DNA of 64,000 nucleotides from Oxalobacteraceae sp. CFBP 8761 (GTDB lineage Bacteria; Pseudomonadota; Gammaproteobacteria; Burkholderiales; Burkholderiaceae_D), in NCBI GenBank assembly GCA_014841595.1, contig JACYUE010000002.1, forward strand, positions 806,001-870,000, written 5' to 3'. Under the pieces are notes generated by a model. It saw nothing but the letters and a program-made list of their open reading frames with translations, did no database searches and was not told where the DNA came from. The position numbers and the translations under genes are program-made. Below are positions 35,769-44,324 of this stretch, one piece after another (within the stretch, counting starts at the first letter, position 1; the number at the start of each line of letters is the position of its first letter).

Positions 35769-37450
35769 CCGCCGCGCCGTTCGATCCCGCCATCCTGGCG
35801 CAGGCCAGAGCAGCGTCCAACGTATCGCGCCGGGGCCTCGTGGCCGAGCTGGAAGCGCTGACCGGGCGCGACGCGCGTGAACTGGTCGACGACCTGGCCG
35901 GGCTGTTTGCGCTGCCCGTCATGGAAACGGGCGAGATGCTGCTGCTTGCGCCGGCGTTCGACCTGCTGCCGCTGGCGCAGGCGCTGTCGCGTCACTGCGC
36001 GCTGCTGCGCCACGCCGACGGACGCCTCGTTGGCGTGGTGGCCGACCCGTTCGATCTCGATCTGCAGACGTGGCTCGGCGCCCAGGCGCGCGCCACACCT
36101 GGCCGGCCACTCGAACTGTGTCTGGCGCAGCAGGCCGACATCCAGGCCTACCTGTCCAAGCAGGAAGAATCGGCGCGCGCCGTCGATTCGCTCGTGGGTG
36201 GGGCAGCCGACGGCCGGCGCGACGGCAAGATCGGCACCGTGCTGTCGTTCGCCTCGGTGTCCGAAGCGGGCAGCCCGGCCGTCAAGCTGGTCAACTCCAC
36301 GCTGTACGACGCGCTCAAGGCCGGCGCCTCGGACATTCACCTGGAAAGCACGGCCGGCGGCCTGGCCGTGAAATACCGCGTCGACGGCGTGCTCGATCAC
36401 GCCACGACCGTGGGTGGCATCGAGCTGGCCGAGCACATCATCTCGCGCCTGAAGGTGCTGGCCGAACTCGATATCGCCGAGCGCCGCGTGCCGCAGGACG
36501 GCAGTTTCCGGGTCGAAGCGGCCGGGCGCGACATCGATTTGCGCGTGTCGATCATGCCGAGCATTCACGGCGAAGATGCGGTGATCCGTATTCTCGACAA
36601 GCGCGCGATGATCGAAGCCTACGGCTCGCTCACGCTCGAAGCGCTGGGATTCGATGCGCCATCGCTCGTCACGCTGCGCCACCTGGCGCAGGAAGCCTAC
36701 GGCATGCTGCTGGTGACTGGCCCCACCGGCTCGGGCAAGACCACGACGCTGTACGCGGCGCTGACCGAAATCCACAACGGCCGCGAAAAGATCATCACGA
36801 TCGAAGACCCGGTGGAGTACCAGCTGCCCGGCATCCTGCAAATCCCGGTCAACGAAAAGAAGGGCCTGACGTTTGCCAAGGGCCTTCGCTCGATCCTGCG
36901 GCATGACCCGGACAAGATCATGGTGGGCGAGATCCGTGACCGCGAAACCGCCGAAATCGCGGTGCAGTCGGCGCTGACCGGTCACCTGGTTCTGACGACC
37001 GTCCACGCCAACAATGTGTTTGACGTGTTCGGACGCTTTACGCACATGGGCATCGATCCGTATGCGTTCGTCTCGGCCCTGAACGGCATCTGGGCCCAGC
37101 GCCTGATCCGCATGAATTGCCCGCGCTGCGGCGAGCAGCACGATCCGACGGATCTCGAACTGGCCTCGGTGCACCTGGAGCGTGCCGAGGTGGGCGACTA
37201 CCTGTTCATGCGCGGGAAGGGCTGCGGCGATTGCCGCGGCACCGGCTACAAGGGCCGCCGTTCGATTGCCGAAATCCTGACCCTGAACGACGAGATCCGC
37301 GAACTGATCGTCGACAAGCAGCCGATCCGCCGCATCAAGGCCGCGGCCCACGCCAACGGCACGCGCAGCCTGCGCCTGGCTGCGCTCGACCTGGTGCGAC
37401 GCGGCGCCACCACCATCGATGAAATCAAGCGGGTGACCCTGCATGCTTAG
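35765..37450 (+). CDS. gspE: Type II secretion/pilus assembly ATPase GspE
   Basis: A 561-residue cytoplasmic secretion ATPase with a GTG start overlapping the gspF stop by four bases. An N-terminal T2SSE_N domain (about 50-150) precedes the ATPase: Walker A GPTGSGKTT at about 319, the Asp box ITIEDPVEYQ, Walker B IMVGEIRDRETAEIA, and the His box LTGHLVLTTVHANN. A zinc-binding module follows with CPRCGEQ (about 452) and CGDCRG (about 486), then FTHMGIDPYAF-type conserved parts. It hydrolyses ATP to power pseudopilus assembly through GspF. A PilM-like gene overlaps its 3-prime end by eight bases. Confidence 0.94.
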   Translation: MTAAPFDPAILAQARAASNVSRRGLVAELEALTGRDARELVDDLAGLFALPVMETGEMLLLAPAFDLLPLAQALSRHCALLRHADGRLVGVVADPFDLDLQTWLGAQARATPGRPLELCLAQQADIQAYLSKQEESARAVDSLVGGAADGRRDGKIGTVLSFASVSEAGSPAVKLVNSTLYDALKAGASDIHLESTAGGLAVKYRVDGVLDHATTVGGIELAEHIISRLKVLAELDIAERRVPQDGSFRVEAAGRDIDLRVSIMPSIHGEDAVIRILDKRAMIEAYGSLTLEALGFDAPSLVTLRHLAQEAYGMLLVTGPTGSGKTTTLYAALTEIHNGREKIITIEDPVEYQLPGILQIPVNEKKGLTFAKGLRSILRHDPDKIMVGEIRDRETAEIAVQSALTGHLVLTTVHANNVFDVFGRFTHMGIDPYAFVSALNGIWAQRLIRMNCPRCGEQHDPTDLELASVHLERAEVGDYLFMRGKGCGDCRGTGYKGRRSIAEILTLNDEIRELIVDKQPIRRIKAAAHANGTRSLRLAALDLVRRGATTIDEIKRVTLHA

Positions 37451-38264
37451 GCGGACCAATCTGCGCTTTGGACACACCCTGCGCCTGGGCATTGCCAGCG
37501 ACGGCCTGGCCCTCGTCAGGATCGACCGCCTGTTCGGCCGCGCGCCCGTGCTGCTGGCCGAGCAGCGGCTCGACCTGTTCGCGCCCGATGCGCTGGCCAC
37601 GGGCCTCTCCGCGCTGTTCGCCGACCATGCGCCTGGCGGCTGGACGGTGAGTGTCGTGCTGGCCGATGAATTGATCCGCCTGTGGCAGGTCACGCCGCCG
37701 CAAGGCGCCACGCGCATGGGCGACCTCGAAGGGGCGGCCGCGCTGCGCTTCCAGCACCTGTTCGGGGCGCCGCCTGCCGAGTGGGTGATCCGCGCCGACT
37801 GGGATGCCGCCAAGCCGTTCCTGGCCAGCGCTGCGCCGCTCAATCTGCTCGACGGCCTGCAGCTGGCCGCCGAGACCCACCGCTTTCACCTGGTCGACAT
37901 CCGGCCGCAATTTGTCGCCGCGCTCAATCAATGGCGCCAGGCGCGCAGGGCAGGGGCGTGGTTCGGCCAGGTGCATGGCGGCGTGCTGTCGCTTGCAGCC
38001 TACGACGGCGCGCTCCTGATGGCCGTGCGCAGCAGCCCGATCCCGGCCGGCGCCGATCGCGACTGGCTGGAATCGCACGTGGCGCGCGAAGCGCTGCGCG
38101 TGGGCGTGGGGCGGCCCGAACGGCTGCAACTGTGCGGCGCCGCGCCGGCCGCCTGGGGCAGCAGCCCGGGGCGCCTGAAGTTCGCGTGCAGCCTGCTGGA
38201 GCAGAACGCCGGCGACGGCTGGTCCGACCTGGCGCGCCTGGCGCGCACGGGAGCGCCGGCATGA
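37443..38264 (+). CDS. PilM/GspL-like cytoplasmic assembly protein
   Basis: A 273-residue protein with weak similarity in layout to the actin-like PilM/MshI or cytoplasmic GspL domain: N-terminal LGIASDGLALVRID, a middle LADELIRLWQVTPPQ segment, and SLAAYDGALLMAVRS. No transmembrane helix is present, unlike full-length GspL, so it corresponds to a separate PilM-type subunit. Its start overlaps gspE and its stop overlaps the next ATG. It would recruit the ATPase to the inner-membrane complex. Identification rests on gene order plus these segments and is moderate. Confidence 0.7.
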   Translation: MLRRTNLRFGHTLRLGIASDGLALVRIDRLFGRAPVLLAEQRLDLFAPDALATGLSALFADHAPGGWTVSVVLADELIRLWQVTPPQGATRMGDLEGAAALRFQHLFGAPPAEWVIRADWDAAKPFLASAAPLNLLDGLQLAAETHRFHLVDIRPQFVAALNQWRQARRAGAWFGQVHGGVLSLAAYDGALLMAVRSSPIPAGADRDWLESHVAREALRVGVGRPERLQLCGAAPAAWGSSPGRLKFACSLLEQNAGDGWSDLARLARTGAPA

Positions 38265-38806
38265 AACGCACCCGCATCGATTTCGCCCCGCCGGGCCTGC
38301 GCCGCACGCTGTTTCGCACGCCGCCGCGCCTGATCTTCATGCTGCCCGCCGTGCTGGCGATGTGCGTGCCCGCAGGGTTCATGACCCAGCGCTACGTCGA
38401 GCAGCAGCAGGAGCTGACCGACTTGCAGGCGGCGCTGGCCGTGCGCAGTGCGCCGCCGCCCGTCGTGGTGGCCGCCGCGCCCAAGGTGACCCTGGCGCCG
38501 GCGCAGGTCACCGCCGTCAACGCCGCCGTGCAGCAACTGAACCTGCCATGGCGCGACCTTGCGGCGGCGCTGGCCGACGCCACGCCAGCCTCGATCGCGC
38601 TGCTGGCGCTGGAACCCGATGCGAAGCGGCGTACGTTGCGCATCAGCGCCGAGGCCAAGAACAGCGACGACATGCTGGCCTACATCACCCGCCTGCAGGC
38701 CGAGGAATGGTTCACGAGTGTGGTACTGATGCGCCATGAAGTGATGCAGGAAGACCCGAACCGGCCACTGCGTTTCCAGGTCAGTGTGCAATGGGGGACG
38801 CCATGA
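38261..38806 (+). CDS. PilN-like inner-membrane assembly protein
   Basis: A 181-residue bitopic membrane protein: short basic cytoplasmic N-terminus (MKRTRIDFAPPGLRR), one transmembrane helix (about 25-44), a coiled segment with EQQQELTDLQAAL, then a ferredoxin-like periplasmic domain with SIALLALEPDAKRRTLRISAEAKN, the conserved region of PilN/MshI2 and GspL C-terminal domains. ATGA overlaps link it to the genes on both sides. It would pair with the following PilO-like protein as GspL/GspM or PilN/PilO do. The Proline/Ala-rich linker at 64-78 is variable. Confidence 0.75.
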   Translation: MKRTRIDFAPPGLRRTLFRTPPRLIFMLPAVLAMCVPAGFMTQRYVEQQQELTDLQAALAVRSAPPPVVVAAAPKVTLAPAQVTAVNAAVQQLNLPWRDLAAALADATPASIALLALEPDAKRRTLRISAEAKNSDDMLAYITRLQAEEWFTSVVLMRHEVMQEDPNRPLRFQVSVQWGTP

Positions 38807-39378
38807 CGCTCGCGACCCTGCCATTGCGCGCCCGCCTGCTGCTCGCGCGCGTCAATCCGCTGATGGCGCTTGTCTTGATACTGATCGTGGCCGGTGCAGC
38901 CGTGCAGGTCGCGCTGGTGCCGGCGCGCGCCCGCCTCGAAGCAGACTACGAGGCCGCGCGCCGCCTTGCACGCACGCCGCTGCCACCACGCCCGGCACCA
39001 AGCGCGCCGCCACCGAGCAGCGACCAGAACCTGGCGCAGTTCTACGCGACGCTGGGCGATGCACGCAGTGTTGAGCGCCAGTTGAAAGCGGTGTTCGCAC
39101 TGGCCGCCCGCCATGGTTTGACGCTGGAGCAGGGCGAGTACCGCACCACGGTCGATCGCAATGCCCGGCTGGTTGCCTACCAGGTCAACCTGCCGGTCAA
39201 GGGAAGTTACGCGGCGATCTGGCAGTTCGCGATGGACGTGCTGCGCGCGGTCCCGCATGCCTCGCTCGACGACGTGGCGTTTCGCCGCGACGCGATTGGC
39301 GAGGCAGGCGTTGATGCGCGGCTGCGCCTGACCTTCTATCTCGCCGAGCGCAGCGCCACACCGGGAGAAGCACGATGA
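38803..39378 (+). CDS. PilO/GspM-like inner-membrane assembly protein
   Basis: A 191-residue bitopic protein. I chose the ATG at 38803, which overlaps the upstream stop (ATGA); an in-frame ATG lies 12 bases earlier. One transmembrane helix (about 20-42) is followed by a charged coiled coil and a ferredoxin-like domain with LPVKGSYAAIWQFAMDVLRAVPHASLDDVAF, the typical PilO motif region. It lacks a long cytoplasmic tail. Together with the PilN-like protein it would form the alignment subcomplex between the ATPase platform and the secretin. Assigned by domain shape and gene order. Confidence 0.75.
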   Translation: MTLATLPLRARLLLARVNPLMALVLILIVAGAAVQVALVPARARLEADYEAARRLARTPLPPRPAPSAPPPSSDQNLAQFYATLGDARSVERQLKAVFALAARHGLTLEQGEYRTTVDRNARLVAYQVNLPVKGSYAAIWQFAMDVLRAVPHASLDDVAFRRDAIGEAGVDARLRLTFYLAERSATPGEAR

Positions 39379-39920
39379 AGCCCCGTCACATCGCCATGGG
39401 TGGCGCGCTGGCGCTGGCCGCCGGCCTGGTGGTTTTTGGCGACAACACGCCTGACGATACGCTGGCCGAACCGGCCGAGCGCGTGGCAAAGACTGCCGCC
39501 ACTGCGCCTGCGCGCAGCACGGTCGCGGTGGTCGCCAAGCCGGTCGCGGACACCGCGATCGTGCGCCTCGTCCCGCGCGACGAGTTGATCGGCGCCGACG
39601 GCGAGCGCTTCGGCGAGGGCGGGCAGGGCCTGTTCGCGCGCCACGACTGGACGCCGCCACCGCCACCGCCATCGAACGCACCGCCGCCGCCACCGCCGCC
39701 GCCCGTGGCGCCACCGCTGCCGTTCACGTACATCGGCAAGTCGCTCCAGGACGGCGTCTGGGAAATCTACCTGGCCCGCAACGACCGTACCTATCTCGTG
39801 CGCGACGGCGCGACGATCGACGGCGCCTACCGCGTCGACGCGATCCGTCCGCCCACGCTGACCCTGACTTACCTGCCGCTGGACCAGGTCCAGCAGCTCA
39901 ATATTGGAGTATTCGATTGA
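39375..39920 (+). CDS. PilP/GspC-like secretin-linking protein
   Basis: A 181-residue exported or bitopic protein: one N-terminal hydrophobic segment (about 7-22), an Ala-rich linker, a striking proline tract (two runs of six to eight prolines, residues about 94-114), and a C-terminal beta domain (about 118-181) with PFTYIGKSLQDGVWEIYLARND and LVRDGATIDGAYRVDAI. That small beta domain resembles the HR/PilP domain that contacts the secretin N-domain. The gene overlaps both neighbours and directly precedes the secretin, as pilP and gspC do. It is sometimes annotated as a translation initiation factor because of low-complexity similarity, which I do not believe. Confidence 0.7.
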   Translation: MKPRHIAMGGALALAAGLVVFGDNTPDDTLAEPAERVAKTAATAPARSTVAVVAKPVADTAIVRLVPRDELIGADGERFGEGGQGLFARHDWTPPPPPPSNAPPPPPPPPVAPPLPFTYIGKSLQDGVWEIYLARNDRTYLVRDGATIDGAYRVDAIRPPTLTLTYLPLDQVQQLNIGVFD

Positions 39921-41989
39921 TGGCTCGTTTGCCGATGCAGGGGTTGACCCTGCTGCTGTTGCCGTTTCTTCTCGCGGGTTGCGCGGCGCAGCGCGCCTAC
40001 CAGGAGGGCAACGCACTGGTGGCCCAGGACAAGGTCGGCGCCGGCCTGGCCAAGTACCAGGAGGCGCTGGCCTCCGACCCCGGCAACCCCGAATACAAGG
40101 CGGCCTACCTGCGCGCGCGCGACGGCGCCGTCGTGCGCATGGTCGAAGCAGCCGACCGTGCGCTGGCCGCCGGCCAGATCGATGTGGCCAGCAACGAATA
40201 CCGGCGCGTGCAGACCATCGATCCGGGCAACGACCGCGCCCGCGCTGGCCTGCGCCAGGTGGAGGCGGACCGGCGCCATGCGGCCGCACTGATCGAGGCG
40301 CGCGCCGCCTTTGAAAAGGACGATATCGACACGGCGCGCAACAAGCTCGCGGCCGTGCTGACCGAGCGCCCGGCGCACGAGGCGGCGCGCCTGCTGCTGC
40401 TGGAGATTGAGGAGAAGGCAGCGGCTGCGCCGTCCGGCCCGGCGGCGCTGGCGGCCAGCTACCGCAAGCCCATCAGCCTCGAATTTCGCGACGCCCCGCT
40501 CAAGCAGGTATTCGAGATCATCGCCCGCCACTCGGGCCTGAACTTCATCTTCGACAAGGACGTCAAGGCCGATACCCGCACCTCGATCTTCCTGAAGAAC
40601 AGCACCGTCGAAGCGGCCGTCTACTACCTCTTGATGACGAACCAGCTCGAGCGTCAGGTCATGGACGGCAACACGATCCTGATCTACCCGAACGTCGCGG
40701 CCAAGCTGCGCGAGTACCAGGAAATGACGGTCAAGACGTTCTTCCTGGCGAATGCCGACGCCAAGTCGATCGCCAACACGTTCAAGACCATCCTCAAGAG
40801 CCGCGACGTGGTGGTCGATGAAAAACTGAACCTGGTAATCCTGCGCGACAATCCGGAAGCGATCCGCATCGCCACGCAGCTGGTCGCGCTGCAGGACGTG
40901 CCGGAGCCCGAAGTGATGCTTGACGTCGAGGTGCTGGAGATCAACCGCAGCAGCGTGATGGACCTGGGGATCAACTGGCCGACATCGCTCGGGTTCTCGC
41001 CACTGACGTCGTTCGACGGCAATGTGCTGACCATCGACCAGCTGCGTGGCCTGAACAGCAGCACGATCACGACGGGCCCGATCAGCGCCACGCTCAACGC
41101 CAGCAAGACCGACGGCGACACGACGACGCTGGCCAATCCGCGCATCCGCGTGCGCAACAAGGAAAAGGCCAAGATCGTCATCGGCGACAAGATCCCGAAT
41201 ATCTCGGCAACGGTGTCGTCGGGGATCGGCGGCTTCGCGTCCGATAACATCACGTACCTGGACGTGGGCCTGACGCTGAACGTCGAGCCAACCATCTACC
41301 TCAACAACGAGGTGGCGATCCGCATCAACCTCGAGGTCAGCACGCTGGGCGAGCGCGTCGAAACCCGTAACGGCACCGTGGCCTACCGCATCGGCAGCCG
41401 CTCGGCGACCACCATGCTGCAACTGAAGGATGGCGAGAACCAGGTGCTCGCTGGCCTGATCAGCAATGAAGACCGCAGCAGTGGCACCAAGGTGCCGGGC
41501 GTGGGCGACCTGCCGATCGTCGGGCGCCTGTTCGGCAGCCAGACCGACAGCAACGGACGCACCGAGATCCTGCTGTCGATCACGCCGCGCATCGTGCGCG
41601 CGGTGCAGCGCCCACCCGCGTCGGCGTCCGAATTCGGCGCAGGCACCGAGGCGAGCTTCCGCCGCCGGCCCGACAATGCCGTGCGCGCACCGGTAGCGCT
41701 GCCGACGACGGGTGTGCGGCCTGCCACGCCGGCTCTGGCGCCGCCAGTGACGGTCACCACGACCACGGTCACGACGCCCGTTGCGCCGCCACCGGCGCAG
41801 GAACCTGCGACGTCATTTTCGGTGCCGCCGTCGGCCTTGCCGGCCACGCCACAACTGGGCTCGCCGCCATCGGCGCCGCCCGGTCAGCCTGTGGCGGTGC
41901 CTGAATCCGTGCCTGCATCTGCGCCAGAGGCCATGGCGCAGCCGGCCGCCTATCCGCCGGGCGTGTCGCCGCCAGTGCCGCAGCGATGA
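39920..41989 (+). CDS. Outer-membrane secretin (GspD/PilQ/MshL family), lipoprotein with TPR
   Basis: A 689-residue secretin. The signal peptide ends in lipobox LAGC with Cys21, so no pilotin may be needed. Residues about 25-150 form TPR-like helices (YQEGNALVAQDKVGAGLAKYQEAL), followed by an STN/N0 domain (ISLEFRDAPLKQVFEIIARHSG) and N1-type domains. The C-terminal secretin channel (about 340-560) has LDVEVLEINRSSVMDLGINW and ends VPGVGDLPIVGRLFG and LLSITPRIVR. A Pro/Ala/Thr-rich tail of about 120 residues follows, unusual for GspD. It starts with a TGATG overlap. It would form the outer-membrane gate. Confidence 0.92.
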   Translation: MARLPMQGLTLLLLPFLLAGCAAQRAYQEGNALVAQDKVGAGLAKYQEALASDPGNPEYKAAYLRARDGAVVRMVEAADRALAAGQIDVASNEYRRVQTIDPGNDRARAGLRQVEADRRHAAALIEARAAFEKDDIDTARNKLAAVLTERPAHEAARLLLLEIEEKAAAAPSGPAALAASYRKPISLEFRDAPLKQVFEIIARHSGLNFIFDKDVKADTRTSIFLKNSTVEAAVYYLLMTNQLERQVMDGNTILIYPNVAAKLREYQEMTVKTFFLANADAKSIANTFKTILKSRDVVVDEKLNLVILRDNPEAIRIATQLVALQDVPEPEVMLDVEVLEINRSSVMDLGINWPTSLGFSPLTSFDGNVLTIDQLRGLNSSTITTGPISATLNASKTDGDTTTLANPRIRVRNKEKAKIVIGDKIPNISATVSSGIGGFASDNITYLDVGLTLNVEPTIYLNNEVAIRINLEVSTLGERVETRNGTVAYRIGSRSATTMLQLKDGENQVLAGLISNEDRSSGTKVPGVGDLPIVGRLFGSQTDSNGRTEILLSITPRIVRAVQRPPASASEFGAGTEASFRRRPDNAVRAPVALPTTGVRPATPALAPPVTVTTTTVTTPVAPPPAQEPATSFSVPPSALPATPQLGSPPSAPPGQPVAVPESVPASAPEAMAQPAAYPPGVSPPVPQR

Positions 41990-42474
41990 CACAGCCGGGC
42001 ATGCGCGCGCGGCACGGCTTCACGCTGATCGAGCTGCTCGTCACGCTCGCGATCCTGGGCCTGCTCGGCACCCTGGTGCTACCGGTGGCCGAAGTCACGG
42101 TGCAGCGCCGTGACGAACAGGAACTGCGGCGCGGCCTGCGCGAGATCCGCGCCGGCCTGGATGCCTACAAGAAGGCCGCCGACGAAGGCCGCGTGGCCAA
42201 GGCCGCCGACGCCAGCGGCTATCCGGCGCGGCTGGAATTGCTGGTGCAGGGCGTGCCCGACCTGCGCAGCCCGAAGCAGGCCAGGATCTATTTCATGCGG
42301 CGCCTGCCGCGCGACCCATTTACGCCTGAGCGCGATCTCGATGACGCCGCCACCTGGGGCAAGCGCAGTTATGCCAGCGAGCCGGATCAACCGCAGGAAG
42401 GCGACGATGTCTATGATGTGTATTCGCGCTCCACGCGCGTGGGGCTGAACGGCATCCCCTACAACAAATGGTGA
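41986..42474 (+). CDS. Second pseudopilin, GspG-like
   Basis: A 162-residue prepilin: leader MTQPGMRARHG, cleavage site HG/FTLIELLVTLAILGLLGTLV with Glu at +5, then a helical N-terminal spine and a globular domain with DEQELRRGLREIRAGLDAY, YPARLELLVQG and RLPRDPF. The DPF motif recalls GspG but the calcium-loop end is replaced by SRSTRVGLNGIPYNKW, a pattern seen in other type II/IV pseudopilins. ATGA overlap with the secretin stop. It is the first of three prepilins that follow the secretin. Confidence 0.88.
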   Translation: MTQPGMRARHGFTLIELLVTLAILGLLGTLVLPVAEVTVQRRDEQELRRGLREIRAGLDAYKKAADEGRVAKAADASGYPARLELLVQGVPDLRSPKQARIYFMRRLPRDPFTPERDLDDAATWGKRSYASEPDQPQEGDDVYDVYSRSTRVGLNGIPYNKW

Positions 42475-42490
42475 GAACAAGGTGAGCACG

Positions 42491-42874
42491 ATGCGCATGC
42501 ATGTAAAAGGCCGCGGCTTCACGCTGATCGAACTGCTGGTGGTGCTGGGGATCATCGCGCTGCTGCTGACGGTGGCGCTGCCGCGCTTTTTCCCCAGCAT
42601 CGACAGCGCGAAGGAGACCATCCTGGCCGATAACCTGCGCAACACGCGCCAGGTGGTCGATCAGTACCGCTCCGATACCGGCCGCTATCCCGAGTCGCTC
42701 GAGCAACTGGTGGAGGCGCGCTACCTGCGCGAAATCCCGCTCGACCCGGTCACCGAAGCGCGCGATACGTGGATCCTCGAAGCGCCGCACGAAGGGGAGC
42801 AGGGCGGCTTTGCCAATCTGCGCAGCGGGGCGCCGGGCAACGACCGGCGCGGCCGGCCCTATCTGGAATGGTAG
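42491..42874 (+). CDS. Third pseudopilin
   Basis: A 127-residue prepilin. I chose the ATG at 42491 with AAGGTGAG just upstream; a GTG nine bases earlier is possible. Cleavage site RG/FTLIELLVVLGIIALLL with Glu at +5, then TILADNLRNTRQVVDQY and YPESLEQLVEARYLREIPLDPVTE, ending GRPYLEW. It is shorter than GspG but keeps the DP.T motif near the C-terminus. It starts 17 bases after the previous gene and its last codons overlap the next start. Confidence 0.86.
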   Translation: MRMHVKGRGFTLIELLVVLGIIALLLTVALPRFFPSIDSAKETILADNLRNTRQVVDQYRSDTGRYPESLEQLVEARYLREIPLDPVTEARDTWILEAPHEGEQGGFANLRSGAPGNDRRGRPYLEW

Positions 42875-43620
42875 TTCGGGGAGGGATACGCCGCAGGCGC
42901 CAGGCCGGGTTCACCTATCTGGGCCTGATCATCTTTGTCACCATCATCGGCCTGGTAGGCGCGGCCACGCTCAAGATCGGCGCGCTGCTGCAACGGGCGG
43001 CGGCCGAAGAAGAACTGCTGGACATTGGCGCTGCCTTCAGCGCGGCGCTGGACAGCTACGCGGCCGCGACGCCGCAAGGCGCGTCGCCGTATCCGCCATC
43101 GCTCAAGGAATTGCTGAAGGACCCGCGCGTGCCGGGCGTGCGCCGGCACCTGCGCAAGATCTTCGTCGACCCGCTGACGGGCAAGGCCGAGTGGGGTGTG
43201 GTGTATCTCGGGGATGGCACGACGGGCGTCGTTGCAGTGCATAGTCTGTCGACGGCCAGGCCGCTGAAGGTCGCCAATTTCGACAGCCGGTTTGCGGGCC
43301 TGGACAATGCGGATACGATTTCGGCGTGGCGGTTCAAGGCGCGCGATCCGGCGCTGGGGCAGGCGCCTGGGCAGCCACTGTCTGCTGCGCCATCAACGCC
43401 GACTACGCAACCAGCGCAACCAGCGCCGCTTGGCCTGCCTGCGGCGGCGCCCGCAGATGTGCTGCCGGCAGAGGCGACAGAGGAGTCGAATCCCGTGCCG
43501 GATACCGCGCCGGATACCGTGCCGGATACCGCGCCGGATACCGTCCCGGAACCTGCGCCGGTGAATGCCCCCGAACCGGAAGCCGAAGCTTCGCCAGAAA
43601 AGCCGCCTGAAGACGGGTAG
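42868..43620 (+). CDS. Fourth pseudopilin lacking Glu5, with proline-rich acidic tail
   Basis: A 250-residue pilin-like protein. The ATG at 42868 overlaps the previous stop; the reading frame further upstream is shadow. Leader VRGGIRRRRQAG precedes FTYLGLIIFVTIIGLVG: position +5 is Gly instead of Glu, as in tip-type minor pilins. A small globular domain with YPPSLKELLKDPRVPG and KIFVDPLTGKAEWGVVY follows (to about 150), then a disordered Pro/Ala/Glu-rich tail of about 95 residues with the repeated VPDTAPDT unit. Last gene of the secretion cluster. Possibly the pseudopilus tip or adapter. Confidence 0.8.
   Translation: MVVRGGIRRRRQAGFTYLGLIIFVTIIGLVGAATLKIGALLQRAAAEEELLDIGAAFSAALDSYAAATPQGASPYPPSLKELLKDPRVPGVRRHLRKIFVDPLTGKAEWGVVYLGDGTTGVVAVHSLSTARPLKVANFDSRFAGLDNADTISAWRFKARDPALGQAPGQPLSAAPSTPTTQPAQPAPLGLPAAAPADVLPAEATEESNPVPDTAPDTVPDTAPDTVPEPAPVNAPEPEAEASPEKPPEDG
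43495..43554 (+). repeat. 12-bp in-frame tandem repeat in the fourth pseudopilin tail
   Basis: Four exact-phase 12-bp units alternate GTGCCGGATACC and GCGCCGGATACC (two 24-bp copies, 43495-43542), followed by a diverged fifth. They encode VPDT/APDT and would change length without frameshift. Confidence 0.9.
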
Positions 43621-43797
43621 GTGTGGGCGACAATTACCATAGCGCGCGCCCGTGCTTGCAGGTTAAAGCCCGGACTCCAGCTTGGCGCTCGCCGCAGTCG
43701 GTACCAGACTTTGTTCGTGGCTGAAGCGTCTTCGGGCAGGCGAGGCGGGCGATCTGATGGGCAGTCCGATGGCCGCACTCTTGGCAAAACTTACAGA

Positions 43798-44025
43798 CTA
43801 GCGTCCAAACATGAACCACATAGAAATCATCATAACGCCCAGCACGATACCAATCAGCGATCCTATCCTGACGATGCCCTCTAACGCGTTGGTTACGAGC
43901 GCTCCGCTATAGCTACTGAACTCCTGAATTCCAGCAGAATTGCGCCGATAAAACGCCCGCTTTCCAGTCCAATACAGGCCGAAAGCACCTCCAACAAGAA
44001 AGATAATTCCCACTGCAAGAGCCAT
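43798..44025 (-). CDS. Small two-helix membrane protein, hypothetical
   Basis: A 75-residue protein with two predicted transmembrane helices (about 2-21 and 52-73) joined by a polar loop with KRAFYRRNSAGIQEFSSYSG. On the minus strand GAGGAG lies five bases before the ATG at 44025, which supports real translation. Codon use and base composition are AT-richer than the flanking secretion genes. I know no family. It sits alone, convergent with the pseudopilin operon, at the left edge of the AT-richer patch. Confidence 0.6.
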   Translation of the reverse strand: MALAVGIIFLVGGAFGLYWTGKRAFYRRNSAGIQEFSSYSGALVTNALEGIVRIGSLIGIVLGVMMISMWFMFGR

Positions 44026-44324
44026 TATCACTCCTCGCAAATTGAAACATCGTCGTATGGTCGACTTTTTTTAAATGCTTTGTAACATTAATCGCCGCTC
44101 CATTGAAGGCCTGGCCTGTCAGGGAAAGCAATAGCAGTCTACAACTCCAATATCTGCAGAAATGCGCGAAATATCAAATTCCGTCAATTATTTACAAGAC
44201 TTGTCGTAATTAAAAAGATTAATTGGAATTGGGAAGTTACTTTTTGGTAGCATGGGGTATCGAATGCGCGACAAGGGCTTTGCGTAGTGCGGAATGATGA
44301 CTCGCACGCAGTAGCAGGGCGGGG
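44026..44324. other. AT-rich gap with no gene
   Basis: About 300 bases, notably AT-rich, with poly-T (44066-44072) and A/T tracts around 44170-44250. I see no coding frame, RNA gene or clear terminator hairpin. It separates two minus-strand genes. Confidence 0.5.

Noticed and set aside
35624..37843. Minus-strand open frame of about 740 codons opposite gspE
   Set aside because: It is the antisense of gspF/gspE, which are unmistakable; no family signature is found in it.
39375..39920. Annotation of this gene as a translation initiation factor
   Set aside because: The name can arise from similarity of the proline/alanine-rich linker to IF-2. The gene has no GTPase motif and sits where pilP or gspC would.
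43495..43554. CRISPR or minisatellite array
   Set aside because: The units are 12 bp, directly adjacent, and encode an in-frame peptide repeat; there are no spacers.
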